Source: Microbacterium sp. Marseille-Q6965
GTDB lineage: Bacteria > Actinomycetota > Actinomycetes > Actinomycetales > Microbacteriaceae
Reading direction: 5' to 3'
DNA length: 64,000 bases
NCBI RefSeq assembly: GCF_946151065.1
Contig: NZ_CAMGZA010000005.1
Span: 124,001 to 188,000, forward strand
Below are positions 18,134 through 24,736 of the stretch, piece after piece. The notes under the pieces are model-generated. The model saw only the letters and a list, made by a program, of their open reading frames with translations, was not told the origin of the DNA and did no database searches. How positions within the stretch are numbered: position 1 is the first letter of the stretch; every line of letters begins with the position of its first letter. Both the position numbers and the translations under genes were made by a program.

Positions 18134-19282
18134 TCAGTCCTCTGCGCCGTCTACGTCGAGCGTTTCATCGCTCATCCGCTCAAGTCCGAGCATCGGATCC
18201 GACTCCGTGCCATCCAACACGAAGGCGCGCAAGATCTCCGCCCGTCGCGACAGCGCCGAGCCGTCGTTTGTGGACTGGACAAGCAGGTTGTATTCCCGGA
18301 GTCGCGCGTCTGCACGCGTGGTGAAGAGCGTGCTGGAATCGTTGATCCTGGCGGCTTGGCGGCGTGCTTCCTCGAACGTCTGCAGTACAGCAGGGCGAAC
18401 CTCGCGAGCGAAATCAGCGTCTCGGAAGCATATGTAATAGACGACCACGGTGCCGATTGATCGAAGGAGCGGATCGTTCTCATCGAACGTATCGCACATG
18501 CGATCTAGCGTTTCTGTCGCCGCCTGCTCGTACCGGCCCATCTCGGCGTCGCTGATCGTTCGATCCGGATCGCGAGTGGCTCGAAACAGCTCGAGTAGCG
18601 TCGCTGCCTTGGTGTCCGACAGTCTGCGTTTGGTACCAAGCTGATGCTCGATGGCGAGGAACTTCGCGGCCAGTTCGCGGTACTTGTATCGAGCACTTCG
18701 AATCGGCGAGCGCTCGGTAAGCAGCTTATGCTCCGCCAGGCGATTGGCCGAATCTCGCGTGGGACTCTGGATCGAGTTGCGCTTCTCTGCGGCATTGAGC
18801 GCTGTCGCGGCGTTGAGCCGCGTGAACATCTCCTCCACGAGATCGCCACTGTTCGCATGGACTATTACGACCGGTAGCACAAAGCCCCAGAACCTCTCGG
18901 CCAACTCCGGGTAGGTCTCGTCCAGCTCGGAGAGCGTCATGCCACTCGCCTTGACGTCGTCATCTTCGAAGAAGTAGAAATCCTCGGCGAGTGTCAACGA
19001 GTCATCGGCGAACGCGAGGATGCTCTCGAGACGTTGTTTGCCGTCGATCACCGCATACTCGTAGGTGAGTCCGCTCGGCGAGACCCGCTTGTCCAGAACT
19101 TCTTCGAAGTAGAGCTTTGGGAGGTCGAGTCCGTTGATGATGGAGTCGATCAGAGTGGCGCGAGTCCCTGGCTTCCAGACCTCCCCCTCGCGCTGGTATG
19201 GAGGATCGAGATCGACCACCGAGCGCATGCGGACGAACCTTGCTATGGTCAGGTCGCGCATCGGGACAGTGCGGATCCTCAT
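18134..19282 (-). CDS. DUF262 (GmrSD N-terminal-like, ParB-fold) protein
   Basis: 382 residues. The N-terminal ~200 match DUF262: PPYQREGEVWKPGTRATLID (residues 27-46) and the signature DGKQR (80-84), a nucleotide-binding/hydrolysing site in this ParB/sulfiredoxin-like fold. The rest is helical and charged, and no C-terminal HNH (DUF1524) nuclease domain is visible, unlike full GmrSD. The ATG overlaps the FRG stop as ATGA. It is the last gene of the island operon. Family members occur in type IV restriction and other phage-defence systems, so a defence role is an inference from family and neighbours. Confidence 0.85.
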   Translation of the reverse strand: MRIRTVPMRDLTIARFVRMRSVVDLDPPYQREGEVWKPGTRATLIDSIINGLDLPKLYFEEVLDKRVSPSGLTYEYAVIDGKQRLESILAFADDSLTLAEDFYFFEDDDVKASGMTLSELDETYPELAERFWGFVLPVVIVHANSGDLVEEMFTRLNAATALNAAEKRNSIQSPTRDSANRLAEHKLLTERSPIRSARYKYRELAAKFLAIEHQLGTKRRLSDTKAATLLELFRATRDPDRTISDAEMGRYEQAATETLDRMCDTFDENDPLLRSIGTVVVYYICFRDADFAREVRPAVLQTFEEARRQAARINDSSTLFTTRADARLREYNLLVQSTNDGSALSRRAEILRAFVLDGTESDPMLGLERMSDETLDVDGAED

Positions 19283-20067
19283 GACGAGCCCCCGTAGTTC
19301 TTCTTGATTCGTTGCGAAATCCGGTCTAGATCTCTGTAGATCGTCGACTCGTCGAAACCGAGGGCGTCGAGTTGCGTCCGAATGTGCGGCTTCGCGGCGC
19401 CCGGGATATTGAAAGCACGCACAGCTGCGGACCCCCGGAGCGGCTCAGGGTCCGCGCGACGAGGCTTTTGTTCGACGGTGAACGTACCGGCCTGGAAGCG
19501 GATGCGGTCGAACAGCAGGGGCGCAACCACCGCCCTCGGCGTCTTCTGGATGCCGCCGTCTTTGCCCGGAAGATACTTGTCGAGGTCTTCGTCAGAACTG
19601 GACAGCAGCCGCAAGTTTCCGTCGGCATCGCCGGCGTCGCGATTCAGCTTGGTGGGGTTGAGGATGAACAACGTGCCGTCGCGCGAGTCCTCGCTCTTGT
19701 GCGCCGCATCCGGTTCCTCAACGGCGAAAAACAGGCCGACGAGCGGACTCTGAGACCAGTCGAGTAGGCGAGTGGGGAGCTCATGATGCTGAGCGAACGC
19801 GATCCAACCCCAGTCGTCGAATCCGTACTGGAGGCCGGTCGCCGCTGCTTCGTGGCGGAAGCGCGCGAGCATGGTCTCTTCGTTCTCACGATGGTCGTCG
19901 TTCCGAAACGTCGAAGGTGATAACTGCCAGTCCTGCCGTCGATGACCGCGGTACCACCGCTCTACGCCATCGGCTGTGACCGTCGAGAGAATGGCAACGA
20001 GATCCTCGACCGAACGTATCTCAGGTGGCTTGGAGGTCGAAGTCGGCGTCGATTGTTCGTCGGTCAC
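19279..20067 (-). CDS. FRG-domain protein
   Basis: 262 residues. The domain signature appears as WYRGHRRQDWQLSPS (38-52) and QHHELPTRLLDW (93-104), the two conserved motifs of the FRG domain, followed by a family-typical beta-rich middle and a short helical tail. The biochemical activity of FRG domains is not established as far as I know. They recur in defence islands and next to DUF262. The GTG at 20065-20067 lies 4 nt after the methyltransferase stop and the stop overlaps DUF262 by 4 bases, so the three are one translational unit. Confidence 0.85.
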   Translation of the reverse strand: MTDEQSTPTSTSKPPEIRSVEDLVAILSTVTADGVERWYRGHRRQDWQLSPSTFRNDDHRENEETMLARFRHEAAATGLQYGFDDWGWIAFAQHHELPTRLLDWSQSPLVGLFFAVEEPDAAHKSEDSRDGTLFILNPTKLNRDAGDADGNLRLLSSSDEDLDKYLPGKDGGIQKTPRAVVAPLLFDRIRFQAGTFTVEQKPRRADPEPLRGSAAVRAFNIPGAAKPHIRTQLDALGFDESTIYRDLDRISQRIKKNYGGSS

Positions 20068-20071
20068 ACGC

Positions 20072-21463
20072 TCAAGCTAGCAGAGCCTCTAATGCCGTTT
20101 GGTCAACGTCGCCACCTTCAGGGACACGCTGCTCGCTTTGTCGCTCCTGCGTCGTCCCGAGCGCCGCCGACCGTAGCGTTGAGATCAGCGCCTCTCCGAT
20201 CGACGCAGCCACGTCGACTGCAACAGCGTTGCCGATCACGCCCATCATCCGACTGCGTGATGCGGGGAACTCGTACTGGCGAGGGAAGCCCTGAACCAAC
20301 GCGGCTTCACGAATAGTGAGATAGCGCACGGTTCCGTTAAGTCGACGAATCATCGCCTCACCGCCTGCGACACCGTGAACTCCCGCTTTGATTGTCTTAC
20401 TCGGGAGATCCAAGGGGCTTCCCGTGTGATTTGGGTACACGCGAGCGCCGGGAATGGCGATGTGGTTCGGCCATCCCGCCGGCGAGCGCTTCCCGTTCGG
20501 AGTCGGCACCTGAGCGAGAAGGTCGCGAAGCGTTCGCCAAGGCAAGAGGTCTAGACTCTTCTCTCCCTCCGTGAGCCGGCGCAGAGACCCGATCACTGAT
20601 TTCGGCGGCCCCGCTGGCACCTTGAGACCATGCCGCTTCCAGTAATCCCCCGTCACCCATTGGTCCCGGAGCAGAGCCATACGACTGTGCGTCCGCGTGA
20701 CCCCCGGCCAGTCGGACCGATCCATGAGATCCGCCCGGATTCCAATCAGGAAGACTCGCTTGCGGTTTTGAGCGACACCGAGGTCCGCAGCATCAATCTG
20801 CTCTCGAAACACGTGATAGACATCGTCGCCACGGCTTCGAAGAATGCGCGCGTAATGGTCGGACCAAAGCTCATCTGCGTTCAATGGCTCAACGTCCGGT
20901 CGACGCATCTGATCCTGAACGTACTCGAGGTACGGCGCGAAAGAAGCTCGCAACAGACCCGGCACGTTCTCGAACACGACGAAGGGTGGCAAGAGGCGTC
21001 GCACCAGATCCAACGCGGCCGGGAACATGTTTCGCTCGTCTGCGTGGCCGGCGCTCGCTCCCGCGAGGGAAAACGGTTGACACGGCGGCCCACCCGCGAT
21101 TAGCGATACAGGTCCCATAGCGGCCAGCTGTGGCAGTACGTCGCGAACATCCTTCTCGATCACGCGATCCTTCTCCCACGTGGCCTCGGAGGCGTTGTGG
21201 CGAAGAACGAGAGCCGCAGGGTTCCACCACTCGGCGAGCGCGAGATGCCGAAACCCGGCCCGCTTCATCCCCAAGGCCATCCCTCCGCCGCCCGCAAATA
21301 GCTCGATCGATGTCAGATCGAACGTAGACGGAGCGCCGCCGATGGGAGCTACAGAGCGAGCCATCTGTCGCGGTACCTGCCCTCTCGTTTCCACTTCACC
21401 GGGACGGGCTACACGCGTTCCGGCGAGGGCCAGACTAATCGATCCCATCATTGGATCGCTCAC
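20072..21463 (-). CDS. DNA (cytosine-5-)-methyltransferase
   Basis: 463 residues. The m5C motifs are in order: I FAGGGG (56-61), IV PPCQPFS with catalytic Cys129, VI ENV (166-168), VIII QNRKR (233-237), a target-recognition region of about 150 residues, then REAALVQGFP and X GNAVAVD. About 60 extra residues separate VI and VIII. The GTG start at 21463 overlaps the stop of the HTH gene (GTGA); an internal ATG at residue 34 is possible because the first ~45 residues are poorly conserved. The target site is unknown. No adjacent conventional restriction endonuclease was found. Confidence 0.92.
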   Translation of the reverse strand: MSDPMMGSISLALAGTRVARPGEVETRGQVPRQMARSVAPIGGAPSTFDLTSIELFAGGGGMALGMKRAGFRHLALAEWWNPAALVLRHNASEATWEKDRVIEKDVRDVLPQLAAMGPVSLIAGGPPCQPFSLAGASAGHADERNMFPAALDLVRRLLPPFVVFENVPGLLRASFAPYLEYVQDQMRRPDVEPLNADELWSDHYARILRSRGDDVYHVFREQIDAADLGVAQNRKRVFLIGIRADLMDRSDWPGVTRTHSRMALLRDQWVTGDYWKRHGLKVPAGPPKSVIGSLRRLTEGEKSLDLLPWRTLRDLLAQVPTPNGKRSPAGWPNHIAIPGARVYPNHTGSPLDLPSKTIKAGVHGVAGGEAMIRRLNGTVRYLTIREAALVQGFPRQYEFPASRSRMMGVIGNAVAVDVAASIGEALISTLRSAALGTTQERQSEQRVPEGGDVDQTALEALLA

Positions 21464-21678
21464 GCGCTCGACTCTGTTGGCCGTTTGCGTGGCCGTCCGC
21501 GCCTCTCTCGCATTGCCTTTTCAGCAGCGAGGACATCCTCGACTCGAGAATGGCCGGCGATTGACTTCAGATCACCGGACTCCACCCATCGGCGGATACG
21601 ACGCTCAGCGGATGCCAGCGCAGTCCCCTCGGCGCGGATCCGCTCGGCGGCTTCCGCGAGCGTCAGCCAGGTCTTCAC
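21460..21678 (-). CDS. small MerR/excisionase-like HTH protein
   Basis: 72 residues. It starts MKTWLTLAEAAERI, a winged-helix HTH of the excisionase/MerR type, continues RIRRWVESGDLKSI and ends with an AT-hook-like RRGRPRKRP. It overlaps both neighbours by 4 bases, so it is co-translated with the methyltransferase. It could regulate the operon, like controller proteins in restriction-modification systems, or be a leftover Xis. The HTH resembles the C-terminal segment of the upstream protein. Confidence 0.7.
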   Translation of the reverse strand: MKTWLTLAEAAERIRAEGTALASAERRIRRWVESGDLKSIAGHSRVEDVLAAEKAMRERRGRPRKRPTESSA

Positions 21679-22565
21679 GCGGACTCTCCCCTCTTGCGTG
21701 CCGCGACAGCGAGCACGTCCTGTTCCTTCACACGACCAAGCTCCCGCATGAGATCACCGTCCTTGATCCACTTTCGGATTGTGGCGACGGATCGCTCGGC
21801 AAGGCGAGCGGCATCCGTCATGTTGAGCAGGTGTGGGTACACCCGCGGGTGCTCGACGTCCTCGACGATCGCGACCGGCTCGGCGAAGAACGACGCCCAC
21901 AGGCCGCCGTCGTCGAGCGAGTTCGCCTCCCACCCGCAGTCGCTCGTCGTGCAGCGGTAGCGGGTCGGGCGCCGGTTCCGACCAGGCTGGACGCGCACCA
22001 CCTTAAGGTCGCAGTCCGGGCAGGGCACGTTCGCCCACTGCGGCTGATCGTCGAGCGCATACCGCGCTGCGGCATCCGCGATGCGCCACGGGGACGGCTC
22101 GCCGCCGTGCACCTGGGCGACGCCCGCCCAGAGCGCCTCGATCTGGTGCGAGTCGTTCGCCAGGCTGTCGAGCTCGTCGAGGATCACCTCGGCGCACCCG
22201 TTGACGTCGTCCCACGCATCCGCGCCGTCAATGCCCGCCTCGAGTCCCTCAGCGCGCCACGGGTGGTCGCCGCCGAACTGAACGTACAGCGCCCATCCCC
22301 GCATCGTGCGAACGATGTCGTCCGAGGCGTCGATCAGGTCGGCGGCGACCGGGGCCGGCATGTCGGGACGAGACGAGTCGACTCGGATTCGGTCGTACGG
22401 CGTGGCCTTAGTCGGGTCCGCGAGCGAGCGCAGGTGCCCGACGAGATCCGCGGCATCCTCGAGGTGTCGGCGCAGAGCGCGGTAGCAGCGCTCGCAGATC
22501 AGCACGCCGTCGCGCGCTTCGGCCTCGACGCACCCGCGGCAGTCGCCGCCGCCCTTGCACGTAGT
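21675..22565 (-). pseudogene. zinc-finger plus HTH phage-like protein, 5' end missing
   Basis: The frame ending at 21675 encodes about 296 residues. A cysteine cluster (CKGGGDCRGC then CERC) is followed by a helical middle. A second cysteine set (CPDC, CTTSDCGW) comes next, and a C-terminal HTH reads MTDAARLAERSVATIRKWIK. No start codon precedes the first cysteine cluster in this frame. Just upstream another frame reads DLWIRTSKGEHWAACPDYV, perhaps the true N-terminus after a frameshift near 22560. A GTG at 22505 would give a 276-residue product lacking the first zinc motif. It heads the island operon. Confidence 0.55.
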
Positions 22566-22603
22566 CCGGGCACGCCGCCCAGTGCTCGCCCTTGCTTGTG
22601 CGG

Positions 22604-22849
22604 ATCCAGAGGTCCCCAACCGCTCATCGAGGCCAGCACTGCGCGCACCGCCGCCGCCTCGTCCTCGACGGCCGGAACCCCGCGCGCGATCGCCGAATCG
22701 CTGTGCCGACGGACCTCGGCACGCACGAGCCGCTCGGCGGCGGCCCCGTCGCGAGACGGATCGACCCCCTCCTCGCGCAGCCGCCGCACGCGATCCATCA
22801 ACTCGACGTGCACGGCCTCCACTCCGGCATCGTCGCAAGGACCGCGCAC
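22604..22849 (-). pseudogene. N-terminal fragment of a CpaF/TadA-type pilus ATPase
   Basis: The fragment reads VEAVHVELMDRVRRLREEG and on through AAAVRAVLASMSGWGPLDP. It matches the N-terminal helical domain of CpaF-family secretion ATPases, which ends in a Gly-Pro-Leu turn just before the catalytic domain. After that turn (about 22604) the frame becomes nonsense and the Walker motifs are absent. It lies upstream of and in the same orientation as the tadE and tadG remnants, as in an intact tad operon. The start is uncertain (GTG codons near 22820-22830, or the ATG at 22849). Confidence 0.65.
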
Positions 22850-22949
22850 CGGCGTCGGAAGTTATCCACAGCGGCGTCTGAAACCGCCGGTCCGGCGGGG
22901 ATCCCCGCAGGCGATGTCGCTGCGGCTCAGTACACTGGACCCACGGCAC

Positions 22950-23031
22950 GCGGGAGTGGTGAAACCGGTAGACACGCAGGATTTAGGTTCCTGTGCCTTC
23001 GGGCGTGTGGGTTCAAGTCCCACCTTCCGCA
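22950..23031 (+). tRNA. tRNA-Leu (anticodon TAG)
   Basis: An 82-nt cloverleaf. The acceptor arm GCGGGAG pairs with CTTCCGC (one G-T), the anticodon loop TTTAGGT gives TAG, and there is a long leucine-type variable arm and a T arm with GTTCAAGTC. No CCA is encoded. TACACT at 22931-22936 is a plausible -10 element. Confidence 0.95.
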
Positions 23032-23088
23032 CGGCGACGACGCACGCGTGCGGCGGCGCCCCATCCGGCCTCCCCAGACGGGACACCC

Positions 23089-23796
23089 TTGCACCACACA
23101 GCTCTCATCCCCTGGCTCGATCCCGAGACCATCATCGCCGCGGCGGGACCGTGGGCGCTGCTCGTCGTGTGCCTCATCGTGTTCGCCGAGACCGGGCTGC
23201 TGTTCGGGTTCATCCTGCCCGGCGACACGCTGCTCATCATCTCGGGCCTGCTCACGCACACCAATCAGGTGTTCGGCGCGAACATCTGGGTGGTGTCGCT
23301 GCTCATCGGGCTGTCGGCGTTCGTGGGCGGCGAGGTCGGCTACGTCATCGGCCACAAGGGCGGGCCCGCGATCTTCGAGCGGCGCGACTCCGGCCTGTTC
23401 AGCCGCAAGAACGTGGCGCGCACGAACGCGTTCTTCCAGCGCTTCGGCGGGCTGACGATCATCTTCGCCCGCTTCGTGCCCATCGTGCGCACGTTCGCGC
23501 CCGTCGCCGCGGGCATCGGGCACATGCCGTGGCGGGTGTACACGCTGTACAACTTCATCGGCGCCGTCATCTGGGGCGTCGGACTCACCCTGCTCGGCTA
23601 CGTCATCGCCTACATCCCCTGGGTCCGCGACTTCGTCACCGAGTACATCGACCTCATCCTGCTCGCCGCCGTCGCCGGCACCGCCGTGTTCGTCGTGTGG
23701 CACTACCTCAAGGAGCGGCGCGCCGCGCGGCGCGAGCCCGCGCACCCCGTCGAGACGGCCTACCCCGGCCCCGAGGCCGAGCTGCAGGCCGACTGA
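23089..23796 (+). CDS. DedA-family membrane protein
   Basis: 235 residues with four to five membrane helices. Family hallmarks are the N-terminal ETGLLFGFILPGDTLLI and the FARFVPIVRTFAPVAAGIG segment with its conserved Arg-Phe and Pro residues. DedA/SNARE-associated proteins are implicated in lipid flipping, membrane homeostasis and proton-dependent transport. I chose the TTG at 23089 because no ATG/GTG precedes the first conserved helix without running back into the tRNA. Confidence 0.9.
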   Translation: MHHTALIPWLDPETIIAAAGPWALLVVCLIVFAETGLLFGFILPGDTLLIISGLLTHTNQVFGANIWVVSLLIGLSAFVGGEVGYVIGHKGGPAIFERRDSGLFSRKNVARTNAFFQRFGGLTIIFARFVPIVRTFAPVAAGIGHMPWRVYTLYNFIGAVIWGVGLTLLGYVIAYIPWVRDFVTEYIDLILLAAVAGTAVFVVWHYLKERRAARREPAHPVETAYPGPEAELQAD

Positions 23797-23857
23797 TCCG
23801 ACGATCACCCGACCGCGCAGGCCGACCGAGCCCGCCGCGGCACCGCGAGCCGACCGG

Positions 23858-24658
23858 TCAGCCCGCCTCGCGCTTCTGACGCGACTTCTCGACGCTGGCC
23901 CGCAGCGCCTCCATGAGGTCGATGACCTCGCCGCCCTCCTCCTCGGTCTCCTCGCCGAAGGTGGCCTCGGTGTCGATCGCGTCGCCCTTCTCGAGCTTGG
24001 CGTCGATGAGCGTGCGCAGCTCCTTCTGGTACTCGTCGACGAACTCGTCGGGCTCGAAGTCGCCCGAGTAGCTGTCGACGAGGCTGGCCGACATGTCCAG
24101 CTCCTTCTTGCTCACCTTCGGCGCGTCCTCGAGCGACGGGAACGACACCTCGCGCACCTCGTCGGCCCACAGCAGCGTCTGCAGCATGAGCACGTCGCCG
24201 CGCACCCGCAGCGCCGCCAGGCGCGTCTTCTGCCGCAGCGAGAACCGCACGATCGCCGTGCGGTCGGTGCGCTGCAGCGTCTCGCGCAGCAGCACGTACG
24301 CCTTCGGCGACTTCGAGTCGGGCTCCAGGTAGTACGCCTTGTCGAACGTGATCGGGTCGACCTGCTCGGTGGGCACGAACTCCACGACGTCGATCTCGCG
24401 GCTGCGCTCCGATGGCAGCGCCTTCAGGTCCTCGTCGGTGAGCACCACGGTGCGGTCGCCGTCGTCATACGCGCGATCGATGTCGGCATACGCCACCACC
24501 TCGCCGCACACCTCGCACTTGCGCTGGTAGCGGATGCGCCCGCCGTCCTTGTTGTGCACCTGGTGCAGCGGCACGTCGTGGTCCTCCGTGGCCGCATAGA
24601 CCTTGACCGGCACGTTGACGAGCCCGAAGGTGAGCGCGCCCTTCCAGATCGATCGCAT
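23858..24658 (-). CDS. ku: Ku protein for non-homologous end joining
   Basis: 266 residues. The start MRSIWKGALTFGLVNVPVKV and the CEVCGEVVAY zinc-like pair are typical of bacterial Ku, followed by the beta-barrel DNA-ring core and an acidic/basic C-terminal tail (EALRASVEKSRQKREAG) that recruits LigD. It forms a homodimeric ring on DNA ends. The ATG at 24658 aligns with the family start; an upstream in-frame ATG at 24682 is less likely. It is divergent from ligD with a 78-bp gap between the start codons, so the pair is probably co-regulated. Confidence 0.95.
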   Translation of the reverse strand: MRSIWKGALTFGLVNVPVKVYAATEDHDVPLHQVHNKDGGRIRYQRKCEVCGEVVAYADIDRAYDDGDRTVVLTDEDLKALPSERSREIDVVEFVPTEQVDPITFDKAYYLEPDSKSPKAYVLLRETLQRTDRTAIVRFSLRQKTRLAALRVRGDVLMLQTLLWADEVREVSFPSLEDAPKVSKKELDMSASLVDSYSGDFEPDEFVDEYQKELRTLIDAKLEKGDAIDTEATFGEETEEEGGEVIDLMEALRASVEKSRQKREAG

Positions 24659-24736
24659 GACACCAGTGAACACCCGCCACACCGGTCACGGCCAGGGCTT
24701 GACGCGCATCGGGGGGCCTCCCCGTACGCTGTTCGC

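Larger units (their letters stand above)
15003..22603. mobile_element. foreign island replacing the core of the tad locus
   Basis: Sequence between the truncated tadE (left) and the truncated cpaF-type gene (right) has no pilus genes. It contains small phage-like genes on both strands, several of them broken, and a methyltransferase-FRG-DUF262 operon that looks lower in GC than the surroundings. No integrase, transposase or flanking direct repeat was recognised. The outer boundaries are inferred from where the pilus reading frames stop making family sense, with an uncertainty of perhaps 10-20 bp on each side. Confidence 0.7.

Noticed and set aside
14997..22607. Palindromic hexamers GAGCTC (14997) and GGATCC (22602) at the two island edges
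   Set aside because: They are different sequences and common by chance in GC-rich DNA; no evidence that they caused the junctions.
22862..22870. TTATCCACA, an exact DnaA-box match
   Set aside because: A single copy with no other boxes, AT-rich unwinding region or dnaA/dnaN nearby, so not an origin.
22950..23031. tRNA-Leu as the attachment site of the island
   Set aside because: The island lies on the 5' side of the tRNA, no copy of the tRNA 3' end was seen at the other boundary, and the cpaF remnant lies between them.
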